Source: Amycolatopsis vastitatis
GTDB lineage: Bacteria; Actinomycetota; Actinomycetes; Mycobacteriales; Pseudonocardiaceae
Direction of reading: 5' to 3'
NCBI RefSeq assembly: GCF_002234595.1
Contig: NZ_NMUL01000012.1
Span: forward strand, 434,001 to 498,000
DNA: 64,000 bases
The notes beneath the pieces were generated by a model. That model searched no databases. It was not told where the DNA came from and saw only the letters and a program-made list of their open reading frames with translations. A program made the translations under genes and the position numbers. Within the stretch, counting starts at the first letter, position 1, and every line of letters starts with the position of its first letter. Positions 17,082 to 24,520 of the stretch are shown one piece after another.

Positions 17082-17552
17082 TCAGTCCTCCTCGTGGCCT
17101 TCGCGCTCGGCGCGGCGGCCGGCGAGGCCGCCGCGTTCGGCGGCCTCCGTCTCGGTTTCGCCTTCGCGCAGGTCCAGCGCCCAGGCCCGCGACGGGCGGC
17201 GGAACAGCAGCACCAGCGCCGCGATCCCGAACAACGCGACCGGCACGCCCCACGCCGGCAGGCCCGACGGGCCGAGCAGGTACCAGCCGAGCCCGATCAC
17301 GATCAGCGCGATCACCACACCGGGCGAGCGCGCCCAGGTCTGGCCCAGGACCAGCCCGGCCGACGCGGCCAGGAACGCCAGCGCCACCACGATGAACGTG
17401 CCCGACTCGGCGAAGACGTTGTTGCCCGGCTGAGCCGGCGAACGCAGGCCGTTCACCAGCACGATCACCCCGAACACCAGCAGCGCGAGCGACGGCACCG
17501 CGGTGACGGCGCCGGCCAGCCGGACCTCACGGGGAGCGGGCGAGAGCTTCAC
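17082..17552 (-). CDS. Four-helix membrane protein, unknown function
   Basis: 156 residues with four hydrophobic helices (SLALLVFGVIVLVNGL; FIVVALAFLAASAGLVLG; GVVIALIVIGLGWYLLG; WGVPVALFGIAALVLLF) and a highly charged cytoplasmic tail rich in Arg and Glu. Such proteins are common in actinomycetes without known function. Start: GTG at 17552, with GGAAGG eight bases upstream. A longer open frame runs upstream in the same phase but shows no coding character. Confidence 0.75.
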   Translation of the reverse strand: MKLSPAPREVRLAGAVTAVPSLALLVFGVIVLVNGLRSPAQPGNNVFAESGTFIVVALAFLAASAGLVLGQTWARSPGVVIALIVIGLGWYLLGPSGLPAWGVPVALFGIAALVLLFRRPSRAWALDLREGETETEAAERGGLAGRRAEREGHEED

Positions 17553-17885
17553 TGCGGCGGCCTTCCGGAGAGCGGGTCGAGGTGCTTTGCCAGTGCACAG
17601 CGGCCCCGACGGTGTATCCGACCTGGGCGAGTCACCGTGCGTGAGCCAAATCGATCGTATGCCACCCGGTCGGCCGTTTTCCCGGGACCGCCCGGGCGAC
17701 GAAAATTTCAGTGTCGTCGATGAGCGGGCGGTCGGCCCGGGTGCACTTGTCACGACGAGCGGACACTCGCGCGTGAAGGAGGCCGCCCGGCACAGGGTCT
17801 CGAAGGTGCTGTTCCCAGGGTTGCGCCCGTCACCATGCGACGCCGGGAGGTTCTCGGGTCGCCGGAAGTCACTTACTCTGCGGTA
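17553..17885. other. Divergent intergenic region
   Basis: 333 bases between the membrane protein gene and the lipid kinase gene. I see no conserved frame, no strong palindrome and no clear promoter pair. Confidence 0.5.
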
Positions 17886-18812
17886 ATGCGCGCAATCCTC
17901 GTCGTGAACCCCCAGGCCACGTCGACCACCGCCGGTGGCAGGGACGTGCTGGCGCACGCGCTCGCCAGCCAGGTCAAGCTCGACGTGGTCGAGACGGACT
18001 ACCGCGGCCACGCGATGGCCGTCGCGCGCTCGGCCGCGCGGGACGGGATCGACCTGGTCGTGGCGCACGGCGGCGACGGCACGGTCAACGAGGTCGTCAA
18101 CGGCCTGCTGGCCGACGCCGACGGCGATCCCTCCGAGATCGGGCAGGTCCCCGCGCTGGGCGTTGTGCCCGGAGGCTCGGCCAACGTGTTCGCGCGCGCC
18201 CTCGGCATCTCCGCGGACTCCTTCGAGGCCACCCACCAGCTGCTCAACGCGCTGGAGAACGACCGCTCGCGCCGGGTGGGGCTCGGCCTGGCCGACGGGC
18301 ACTGGTTCACCTTCAACTCCGGCCTCGGCTGGGACGCCGACGTCGTCGGCCGGGTCGCCAAGCGCCGCGGCAAGCAGACCACCGCCGGCCTTTACATGAG
18401 GGCCGCCGTCCGCTCCTACTTCCGGCCGCCGCTGGGCAGGCCGGCCCTGACGATCCGCATCCCGGGCGAGGACCCGATCGAGGCGTTGACCGCTTTCGTG
18501 TCGAACACCGATCCGTGGAGCTACCTGGGCGAGCGTGCCATCCACCTCAACCCGGGTTGCTCGTTCGAGACGGGATTGGGTTTGTTCGCGCTGAGCGGTC
18601 TGCGGTTGCCGACCGTGTTCAAGCATGTACGCCAAGCTTTGGCTACGAAGAGCAACCAGCGCGGGCGGCGTCTCGTTCGTCACGACGACCTGCCGGTGAT
18701 CCGCATTGACGCAGCTGAACCGGTAAACTTCCAGGTGGACGGCGACCTCGTCGGCCAGCGGACCAGGGTGGAATTCTTCAGCGTCCCGGATGCACTCACG
18801 GTGATCGTGTGA
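17886..18812 (+). CDS. Diacylglycerol kinase family lipid kinase
   Basis: 308 residues of the DAGK/YegS family, which phosphorylates diacylglycerol, sphingoid or related lipids at the membrane face. VVAHGGDGTVNEVVNG carries the nucleotide-binding GGDGT at about 62-66, and LGVVPGGSANVFAR is the second family motif. PVNFQVDGDLVG near the C-terminus is also typical. ATG at 17886. Monocistronic; whiB1 is next on the same strand with its own regulatory region. Confidence 0.9.
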   Translation: MRAILVVNPQATSTTAGGRDVLAHALASQVKLDVVETDYRGHAMAVARSAARDGIDLVVAHGGDGTVNEVVNGLLADADGDPSEIGQVPALGVVPGGSANVFARALGISADSFEATHQLLNALENDRSRRVGLGLADGHWFTFNSGLGWDADVVGRVAKRRGKQTTAGLYMRAAVRSYFRPPLGRPALTIRIPGEDPIEALTAFVSNTDPWSYLGERAIHLNPGCSFETGLGLFALSGLRLPTVFKHVRQALATKSNQRGRRLVRHDDLPVIRIDAAEPVNFQVDGDLVGQRTRVEFFSVPDALTVIV

Positions 18813-18947
18813 CGGCGAGACCGCTGATCGCCTGCGGCAAAGTAGCAGGTGCCGTTCGTCGACGGAGAAGCTCCGCTCAGCGCATCAACCTTCCCTTCGG
18901 CCGGTTGTTTCGGAGAGAAACCGCAGGTCAGAGGGGTCGCTCGGCCG

Positions 18948-18963
18948 GGTGACCTGACTCACC
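18948..18963 (+). promoter_or_regulatory. CRP-like site 1 upstream of whiB1
   Basis: GGTGA-CCTGAC-TCACC: a perfect GTGA-N6-TCAC palindrome, the half-site arrangement bound by mycobacterial CRP and corynebacterial GlxR. Its centre is 50 bp upstream of the second site. Confidence 0.6.
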
Positions 18964-18997
18964 GATCTTCCGGAAACCCTTGTCGAAAGCGGTGCTT

Positions 18998-19013
18998 CGT
19001 GAAAGCATTCACA
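18998..19013 (+). promoter_or_regulatory. CRP-like site 2 upstream of whiB1
   Basis: CGTGA-AAGCAT-TCACA, one base from the TGTGA-N6-TCACA consensus, ending 73 bases before the whiB1 ATG. In Mycobacterium tuberculosis whiB1 transcription is known to be controlled by the cAMP receptor protein. Confidence 0.7.
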
Positions 19014-19086
19014 AGCACCCAAGAACACGACCGCCATTGACGACTGTGGCGCGGCCCTCCCGCGCCATATGAAGGAGCTCACGAAC

Positions 19087-19341
19087 ATGGACTGGCGCCA
19101 CGACGCGGCCTGCCGAGACGAGGACCCCGAGCTGTTCTTCCCGGTGGGAACCAGCGGTCCGGCTCTGTCGCAGGTTGCTCAGGCGAAGGCCGTGTGCCAC
19201 CGCTGCCCCTCCGCTTCCGACTGCTTGGCCTGGGCTCTGGCCAGCGGCCAGGACGCGGGCGTGTGGGGCGGTATGAGCGAGGACGAGCGACGCGCTCTCA
19301 AGCGCCGCCGTACGCACATCGGCACGCGTACCAACGCCTGA
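19087..19341 (+). CDS. whiB1: WhiB-family [4Fe-4S] transcription factor WhiB1/WblE
   Basis: 84 residues, nearly collinear with mycobacterial WhiB1 (MDWRHDAACRDEDPELFFPVG, given as residues 1-21 by position). Four cluster cysteines are visible: C9, and VCHRCPSASDC, which gives C-x2-C-x5-C. GVWGGM is the beta-turn that contacts SigA, followed by the basic tail RRALKRRRT. WhiB1 is an essential nitric-oxide-sensitive regulator. The ATG at 19087 has GAAGGAG nine bases upstream; an ATG six codons earlier overlaps that site. Two CRP-like sites precede it. Confidence 0.96.
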   Translation: MDWRHDAACRDEDPELFFPVGTSGPALSQVAQAKAVCHRCPSASDCLAWALASGQDAGVWGGMSEDERRALKRRRTHIGTRTNA

Positions 19342-19390
19342 GTTTCTCGAGAACCACCCGAGCCGAGCAGGAATTTCACCCGGCGGGCAT

Positions 19391-19420
19391 TTGTCGTGCC
19401 CACGCCGTCTGGGGTGATAC
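19391..19420 (+). promoter_or_regulatory. Possible promoter of a small RNA
   Basis: TTGTCG (19391-19396) and TGATAC (19415-19420), 18 bases apart, in the region after the whiB1 stop. Weak on its own; supported by the structured sequence and terminator that follow. Confidence 0.3.
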
Positions 19421-19426
19421 CTACCC

Positions 19427-19546
19427 GGCTCAAGCTTAACAACCGAGGCGAAACCACCTGGCGACGGGTGCGGCGAAACCTCACCGGGACTTCAAGTCCC
19501 CCGCGAAGCGTTGAACGGCCCGGCACCACGCACCTGGTGCCGGGCC
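19427..19546 (+). ncRNA. Candidate small RNA downstream of whiB1
   Basis: About 120 bases without a start codon in good context. It holds two related segments each beginning GGCGAAACC, a hairpin GGGACTTCAAGTCCC, and a 12-bp perfect terminal hairpin (19517-19546). It could equally be a long 3' UTR of whiB1. I know of no family match. Confidence 0.3.
19517..19546 (+). terminator. Terminator hairpin
   Basis: GGCCCGGCACCA (19517-19528) and TGGTGCCGGGCC (19535-19546), perfect 12-bp stem, followed by TTCATCGTGTCGT. It ends transcripts coming from whiB1 or from the candidate small RNA. Confidence 0.65.
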
Positions 19547-19551
19547 TTCAT

Positions 19552-19693
19552 CGTGTCGTCCCCCCAATCACGTGTGTCGACCTCCCAATCACGCGAGTCG
19601 ACCCCTCAATCACACCGTTGAAGCGCACCAGCGTGATTGAGCAGCCAACTCGCGTGATCAGGGAGACGACACGCGTGATTGAAGGGGCGACAC
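19552..19693. repeat. Inverted array of 21-nt repeats (3+3)
   Basis: Three units on the left (19552-19572, 19573-19593, 19594-19614) and three in inverse orientation on the right (19631-19651, 19652-19672, 19673-19693) flank a 16-base centre. Right-hand units begin GCGTGAT and mostly end GACAC. The whole can fold into one long hairpin. The same unit forms a second array at 47955-48096. Confidence 0.85.
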
Positions 19694-19696
19694 GAG

Positions 19697-21217
19697 TCAG
19701 AGCCGACGAGACAGCGGGATGCGCAGCGCGGCTTCCGTCCCCGTCACGCGGGTCGACGACGTTTCCGACTGCACCTTCCGGAGCGACAGCGAGCCCCGCA
19801 GCTCGGACTCCACGAGCGTCCGCACGATCTGCAGCCCCAGCCCGTCCGAACGCTCCAGCGAGAACCCCGACGGCAGGCCACGCCCGTTGTCGCGGACGAC
19901 GATGTCCAGCCAGCGGGCCGACCGCTCCACGATCAGCTCGACCTTGCCCGACCGGCCCCCGGGGAACGCGTGCTCGATGGCGTTCTGCACCAGCTCGGCC
20001 AGCACCATCACCAGCGGTGTCGCGATCTCCGCGACCACGACCCCGAACGAGCCCTTGCGCGACATCCCGACCTGCGACTCCGCCGTGGCGACCTCGCCGA
20101 CCATCGGCAGCACGTTGTCGAGCAGCTTGTCGAGGTCGACGCGCTCGTCCACCGAGATCGACAGCGCTTCGTGCACCAGCGCGATCGACGTCACGCGGCG
20201 CACCGACTCGGCGAGCGCGAGCCGAGCCTCCTCCGACGACGTCCGGCGGGACTGCAGCCGCAGCAGCGCCGCCACCGTCTGCAAGTTGTTCTTCACCCGG
20301 TGGTGGATCTCACGGATCGTCGCGTCCTTTGACAGCAACGCGCGGTCCCGCCGCTTCACCTCGGTGACGTCGCGCACCAGCACCAGCGCGCCCGCCGCCT
20401 GCCCCGCCGGCCGCAGCGGCAACGCCCGGAACAGCACGACCGCGCCGCGCCGCGAGTCGGCCTCCGTGCGGCTCGACGGCTTCCCGTCGAGGGCCTCGAT
20501 GATCCGGTGGGACACCTCGGTCGCGTCGAACGGGTCGCGGATCAGCGACCGCGTGAGCGGCGCCAACCGCGTCCCGACCAGGTCGGACTCGTGCCCCATC
20601 CGGTGGTAGGCGGAAAGGCCGTTCGGGCTGGCGAACACGACCGTGCCGCTCGAGTCGAGGCGGATCAGCCCGTCCCCGACCCGGGGCGATGTGTGCGTGT
20701 CGGTCGCGTTGGTGCCGTTCGGCGGGAACGTGCCGTCGACGATCATCTGGCACAGGTCGCCGGCACTGCCCAGGTACGCGATCTCCAATGGCGAAGGCAC
20801 CCGCGGCGCGGCCAGGTTCGTTTCGCGGCTCATCACCGCGATGACGTCGTCGTGGAACCGCACCGGGATCGCCTCCCGCCGCATCGGCAGGTCGCGGTAC
20901 CAGTGCGGGTCCTCCTCGCGGCAGATCCGCACCTCGCGCATGGCCTTCGCCAGCTGCGGGTGCTCCTCCACCGTGAACCGCGTCCCGACGACGTCCTCGG
21001 GGTGCGCGGTGGGCGCCGTCGTCGGCCGCGCGTGCGCGACGCAGACGAAGTCGCCGCCGTCCGGTTGCAGGTCCTCGGTCACCGGAACCCAGAGCAGGAA
21101 GTCCGCGAAGGACAGGTCGGCCAGCAGCTGCCACTCGGCGACGACGGTCTGGAGGTGGTCGGCCGCCTCCCCGGGGAGGCCGGTGTTGTCGGCGAGCAGT
21201 TCGGCGAGCGTGGACAC
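19697..21217 (-). CDS. pdtaS: Sensor histidine kinase PdtaS
   Basis: 506 residues, collinear with mycobacterial PdtaS: N-terminal GAF-like region (about 1-155), PAS region (about 180-285, VFASPNGLSAYHRMG), then a HisKA_2/HWE-type phosphoacceptor EIHHRVKNNLQTVAALLRLQ (by position 303-322, His 305/306), N-box LVQNAIEHAF, and G-boxes DNGRGLPSGF and GLGLQIVRTLV. Cytosolic, with no membrane segment. It signals to the antiterminator PdtaR, which is not in this window. Start GTG at 21217, matching the family N-terminus MSTL; an ATG three codons upstream is the alternative. Confidence 0.95.
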   Translation of the reverse strand: MSTLAELLADNTGLPGEAADHLQTVVAEWQLLADLSFADFLLWVPVTEDLQPDGGDFVCVAHARPTTAPTAHPEDVVGTRFTVEEHPQLAKAMREVRICREEDPHWYRDLPMRREAIPVRFHDDVIAVMSRETNLAAPRVPSPLEIAYLGSAGDLCQMIVDGTFPPNGTNATDTHTSPRVGDGLIRLDSSGTVVFASPNGLSAYHRMGHESDLVGTRLAPLTRSLIRDPFDATEVSHRIIEALDGKPSSRTEADSRRGAVVLFRALPLRPAGQAAGALVLVRDVTEVKRRDRALLSKDATIREIHHRVKNNLQTVAALLRLQSRRTSSEEARLALAESVRRVTSIALVHEALSISVDERVDLDKLLDNVLPMVGEVATAESQVGMSRKGSFGVVVAEIATPLVMVLAELVQNAIEHAFPGGRSGKVELIVERSARWLDIVVRDNGRGLPSGFSLERSDGLGLQIVRTLVESELRGSLSLRKVQSETSSTRVTGTEAALRIPLSRRL

Positions 21218-21287
21218 GCACCCCATCCAACCAGAGCGGGCCGTCATGACACACTTGACCAGGAACCTTTGACGACGAGGAGTGAAC

Positions 21288-21362
21288 ATGTCGAAGCGCG
21301 CCCGCAAGCGTCGCGACCGGAAGAAGAACGGCGCGAACCACGGCAAGAAGCCCAACGCCTGA
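21288..21362 (+). CDS. Large-subunit ribosomal protein bL37
   Basis: A 24-residue, very basic peptide beginning MSKRARKRRDRKK and ending ANHGKKPNA. This is the pattern of bL37, the small extra 50S protein seen in mycobacterial ribosome structures and widely missed in annotation because of its size. GAGGAG lies 5 bases before the ATG, and a strong terminator follows the stop. It sits divergently beside pdtaS and convergently to rsrA. Confidence 0.9.
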   Translation: MSKRARKRRDRKKNGANHGKKPNA

Positions 21363-21379
21363 TTCCGGCGTCGGCATGT

Positions 21380-21412
21380 CGAAGGCCCCCACACACGGTG
21401 CGGGGGCCTTCG
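21380..21412. terminator. Bidirectional terminator between bL37 and rsrA
   Basis: CGAAGGCCCCC (21380-21390) and GGGGGCCTTCG (21402-21412), perfect 11-bp stem, loop of 11. It serves the bL37 gene on one side and the sigR-rsrA operon on the other. Confidence 0.75.
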
Positions 21413-21425
21413 TCGTGCCAGGGCG

Positions 21426-21746
21426 CTATTCGGAGCGCTGCTCGAGGGTGATCTCGGTGCGTTCCACGGTGACGCCGCCGCGGGAAGCGACGGTCTGGCG
21501 GATCGACGCGCGCAGCCGGCTCTTGAGCTCGGCCGGGGCGTGGTCACCACCGCACTTGCGGGCCAGCAGCTGCTTGAGGTGCTCGTCGATGCCGTACTCC
21601 TCGAGGCACGGCGGGCAGTCCTCGATGTGGGAGCGCAACGCGGCGTCGCGCTCCGGGCTGCACTCGCGGTCGAGCAGCAGGTAGATGTCAGCGAGCGCCT
21701 CTTCGCAGCGGACCTTGTCGGACGAGCCCTCGCACATGTCGCTCAT
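21426..21746 (-). CDS. rsrA: Mycothiol-system anti-sigma factor RsrA/RshA
   Basis: 106 residues, zinc-associated anti-sigma factor. The ZAS motif is H40-x3-C44-x2-C47 (SHIEDCPPC), with a further Cys at 14. Under thiol oxidation the cysteines form a disulfide, zinc is lost and SigR is released. The start overlaps the SigR stop by four bases (ATGA), giving matched synthesis of the pair. Confidence 0.95.
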   Translation of the reverse strand: MSDMCEGSSDKVRCEEALADIYLLLDRECSPERDAALRSHIEDCPPCLEEYGIDEHLKQLLARKCGGDHAPAELKSRLRASIRQTVASRGGVTVERTEITLEQRSE

Positions 21747-22366
21747 CGCCCGGCCACCTCTTCCTTGGCACCCCGGATGAAGCCGCGCTCACGCGCGACG
21801 TCGGCGAGCAGGTCGCGCAGCTGGGCGCGGCCGCGGTGCAGACGGGACATCACGGTGCCGATGGGCGTGTCCATGATCTCGGCGATCTCCTTGTACGCGA
21901 AGCCCTCGACGTCGGCCAGGTAGACGGCCAGCCGGAACTCCTCGGGAAGCTTCTGCAGGGCGGCCTTGACGTCGGTGTCGGGCAGGTTGTCCATCGCCTC
22001 GACCTCGGCCGACCGCAGCCCGCTGGAGGTGTGGTTCTCCGCCTTGGCGATCTGCCAGTCGGTGATCTCGTCGGTCGGCGCCTGCACCGGCTGCCGCTGC
22101 CGCTTGCGGTAGCCGTTGATGTAGGTGTTGGTCAGGATGCGGTACATCCACGCCTTGAGGTTCGTACCGGCCTTGAAGGACGCGAAGGCGGCGTACGCCT
22201 TCAGATAGGTCTCCTGGACCAGGTCCTCGGCATCGGCGGGGTTGCGGGTCATCCGCATCGCGGCCGAGTACAGCTGGTCGAGCAGCGGCATCGCGTCCCG
22301 CTCGAAGCGCTCGGCGCGCTCGGCCTCGGTCGCTTCTTCCGGCGCTGAGTTCTCCGTGCTCGGCAA
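21743..22366 (-). CDS. sigR: ECF sigma factor SigR/SigH
   Basis: 207 residues from a TTG at 22366 (GGGAAGG seven bases upstream), the length expected from SigH/SigR homologues. Region 2 has MRMTRNPADAEDLVQETYLKAY; region 4 has YKEIAEIMDTPIGTVMSRLHRG. It directs transcription of thioredoxin, mycothiol and other oxidative-stress genes. The frame stays open for 48 more codons to a GTG at 22510, just downstream of a perfect SigR promoter. In Streptomyces a longer unstable isoform, SigR', is made in exactly this way; the same probably happens here. Co-transcribed with rsrA. Confidence 0.94.
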   Translation of the reverse strand: MPSTENSAPEEATEAERAERFERDAMPLLDQLYSAAMRMTRNPADAEDLVQETYLKAYAAFASFKAGTNLKAWMYRILTNTYINGYRKRQRQPVQAPTDEITDWQIAKAENHTSSGLRSAEVEAMDNLPDTDVKAALQKLPEEFRLAVYLADVEGFAYKEIAEIMDTPIGTVMSRLHRGRAQLRDLLADVARERGFIRGAKEEVAGR

Positions 22367-22519
22367 ACCGTTCCCTTCCCGCTCGGCGTCGATGCGCGTG
22401 CGCGCATACGGCGGACCCGAGTTTACGCGGGGACCGGGCACGCCGCGGTTCGCCGGTGCCTGGGAACTGCGGCGGCTGCGTGAGCGTGTGGTGGCGAGCG
22501 TTGTTGTCACGCCCCGTAC

Positions 22520-22545
22520 AACCGATCAGGGGGATCGCGCATTCC
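22520..22545 (-). promoter_or_regulatory. SigR autoregulatory promoter
   Basis: On the minus strand GGAAT (22545-22541), an 18-base spacer, and GTT (22522-22520) match the SigR/SigH consensus GGAAT-N18/19-GTT. The GTG for the long SigR isoform begins at 22510, about ten bases after the -10, so this transcript would have almost no leader. Confidence 0.8.
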
Positions 22546-22558
22546 CTAGACTTCCGCC

Positions 22559-23035
22559 ATGGCTGGCAAGGGCACCCCCGCGACCGCGGCTCTGACGAAG
22601 CAGAAAGTAGCGCACACGCTGCACGCCTACGACCACGACCCGCGGGCCGAGTCGTACGGGCTGGAGGCCGTGGAGGCGCTGGGCCTGGACCGGGCGCGGG
22701 TGTTCAAGACGCTGGTGGCGGAGGTGGACGGCCGCCTCACGGTCGGCGTGGTGCCGGTCACGGGCCAGCTGGACCTGAAGGCCCTGGCGGCCGCGGCGGG
22801 CGGCAAGAAGGCGAAGATGGCGGACCCGGCGGCGGCCCAGCGGGCGACGGGGTACGTGCTGGGCGGGATTTCGCCGCTGGGCCACCGGAGCCGGCTGCCG
22901 GTGGTGATCGACGCGTCCGCGGAGAAGTTCGAGACGGTGTTCTGCTCGGCCGGGCGCCGGGGTCTGGAAGTGGAGCTGGCGCCGGCGGACCTGATCCGGC
23001 TGACCGGCGCCGTGGTGGCGCCGATCGCGGCCTGA
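22559..23035 (+). CDS. ybaK: Cys-tRNA(Pro) deacylase YbaK/EbsC
   Basis: 158 residues of the YbaK editing family, which hydrolyses Cys mischarged on tRNA-Pro. Family landmarks are HDPRAESYGLEAVEALG, RVFKTLVAEVDG, the conserved Lys in AAAAGGKKAKMA, and GYVLGGISPLGHRSRLP. Divergent from sigR across a short gap containing the SigR promoter. Its own ATG has no strong Shine-Dalgarno sequence. Confidence 0.93.
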   Translation: MAGKGTPATAALTKQKVAHTLHAYDHDPRAESYGLEAVEALGLDRARVFKTLVAEVDGRLTVGVVPVTGQLDLKALAAAAGGKKAKMADPAAAQRATGYVLGGISPLGHRSRLPVVIDASAEKFETVFCSAGRRGLEVELAPADLIRLTGAVVAPIAA

Positions 23036-23042
23036 GCTGCAC

Positions 23043-23651
23043 TCAGGCGAGCGGCCGCAGTACCCGCGACAGCCACTCCGTCGCCGCCCGGGAAACGCTC
23101 TCCAGGTCCGCCGACAGCGTGTGGTCCCCGTCGACCATGACGATCTCGTGGTGCGGGCCCGCCGCGGGCCGCCCGAACGGGTCACGCTCCCCCTGCACCA
23201 CCAGCACCGGGACCTCGACCGCGTCCAGCTCCGGCTGGCGCGTCTTCTCCGGCTTGCCCGGCGGGTGCTCCGGGAACGCCAGGCACAGCACCGCCACCGC
23301 CTGCCCGGCCGAGGCCGTCCGGCAGGCCACCCGCGCGCCCGAAGAACGGCCGCCGAACACGAAGGGCAACGAGTCGAAGCGGGCCGACAGGTCCTCCGCC
23401 ACCGTCAGCCATGCCGCGTCCAGCTGGTTCGCCGGGGCCGGCGCGCGGCGCCCCGCCACCCGGTACGGCTGCTCGACCAGCGCCACGTGCACACCGGCCG
23501 CCTGCGCCGCGCGCGTCACCTCCACCAGGTCCTTCGCCCCGAGGCCGCCGCCCGCGCCGTGGCCGAGCATCAGCACCGCGACGCCCTCCTCGGCGCAGTG
23601 CAGGTAGACCCGCGCGGGGCCGTACTCCGTGTCGATCGGGATGGCGGTCAT
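23043..23651 (-). CDS. Alpha/beta hydrolase (dienelactone hydrolase-like)
   Basis: 202 residues. The nucleophile elbow is FGGRSSGARVACR (GRSSG, Ser at about residue 103), preceded by LMLGHGAGGG near the oxyanion region and followed by the C-terminal DHTLS that supplies the catalytic His. This matches the KANL3/Tex30-type small hydrolase family. Substrate unknown. The ATG overlaps the upstream SOS-peptidase stop (ATGA), so the two are coupled. Confidence 0.85.
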   Translation of the reverse strand: MTAIPIDTEYGPARVYLHCAEEGVAVLMLGHGAGGGLGAKDLVEVTRAAQAAGVHVALVEQPYRVAGRRAPAPANQLDAAWLTVAEDLSARFDSLPFVFGGRSSGARVACRTASAGQAVAVLCLAFPEHPPGKPEKTRQPELDAVEVPVLVVQGERDPFGRPAAGPHHEIVMVDGDHTLSADLESVSRAATEWLSRVLRPLA

Positions 23652-24406
23652 GACTTCGGCGCGTCGAACAGCGCGCCCTCCTGCGCCGGGTCGACCCGCT
23701 TCAGCAGCTCGGGCCCGTTGTTGCGGACGTTGTTCACCAGGCTCGAAATCGGCCGCAGCTCGAGCGACGCGACGATGTCGTCCGGCGTGGGCACCAGCAG
23801 GTCGGTGACGTCCTCGCGGTCCGGGTCCAGCCAGCCGTCCCAGTGCGAGCGGGGCACGATCAGCGGCATCCGGTGGTGGACGTCGGTGAGCTGCCCGGCG
23901 GCGTCGGTCGTGATGATCGAAAACGTGATCAGCGGCGCCGCGTTGTCGTCGTCCTTCGGGCGCCAGCTTTCCCAGATCCCGCCGAACGCGATCGACGAAT
24001 CGTCGGGAGCCGTCATGTAGAACGGCTCCTTCTCCTTGCCCGTGCGGCGCCACTCGAACCAGCCGTCGGCGGGCACCAGGCAGCGTCGGGACGTCAGCGC
24101 GCGGCGGAAAGCCGGCTTCTCGGCGGCGGTCTCCGCCCGCGTGTTGATCATCCTCGAGCCGACCGACGGGTCCTTGGCCCAGAACGGCACCAGGCCCCAC
24201 TTCATCATCCGCAGCGAGCGCTCGGCGGGCTCGTCCTCGAGGACCTGGCCTTCTTCGTCACGCGGGTGCCGCTGCACGACCGTCACGACGTTCTTCGTCG
24301 GCGCGACGTTGTGGTCGGCGCGCGCGTGGCCTTCGGTGAGGTCGATCGCGTCGAACTCCTCGATCAGCTTCGCCGGGTCCTTGGTGGCGGCGTAGCGGCC
24401 GCACAT
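23648..24406 (-). CDS. SOS response-associated peptidase (YedK/HMCES)
   Basis: 252 residues. These proteins crosslink to abasic sites in single-stranded DNA through Cys2, which is present if translation starts at the ATG at 24406 (MCGRYA). The TTG two codons upstream abuts the AGAGGAGG and would bury Cys2, so 24406 is preferred. Other active-site segments are NTRAETAAEKPAFR and DVHHRMPLIVPR. It protects abasic sites during replication. Confidence 0.94.
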   Translation of the reverse strand: MCGRYAATKDPAKLIEEFDAIDLTEGHARADHNVAPTKNVVTVVQRHPRDEEGQVLEDEPAERSLRMMKWGLVPFWAKDPSVGSRMINTRAETAAEKPAFRRALTSRRCLVPADGWFEWRRTGKEKEPFYMTAPDDSSIAFGGIWESWRPKDDDNAAPLITFSIITTDAAGQLTDVHHRMPLIVPRSHWDGWLDPDREDVTDLLVPTPDDIVASLELRPISSLVNNVRNNGPELLKRVDPAQEGALFDAPKS

Positions 24407-24520
24407 GGCCAACCTCCTCTGCCCGAATGGTCCGGGACGCCATCGTTACACGCAGGCCAGGGCCGTGGCGAGCGGCGTGGGATCATTCGGGTGGGCACCG
24501 GTGCACGAGAGGACGAGGGT

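Larger units (their letters stand above)
19342..19696. other. Gap between whiB1 and pdtaS
   Basis: 355 bases between convergent genes. It holds a candidate small RNA (19427-19546, own promoter and terminator) and a six-unit inverted 21-nt repeat array (19552-19693). No protein-coding frame is convincing. Confidence 0.7.

Noticed and set aside
19552..19693. A CRISPR-like array
   Set aside because: Units are contiguous 21-mers without unique spacers, and the two halves are inverted; no cas genes are nearby.
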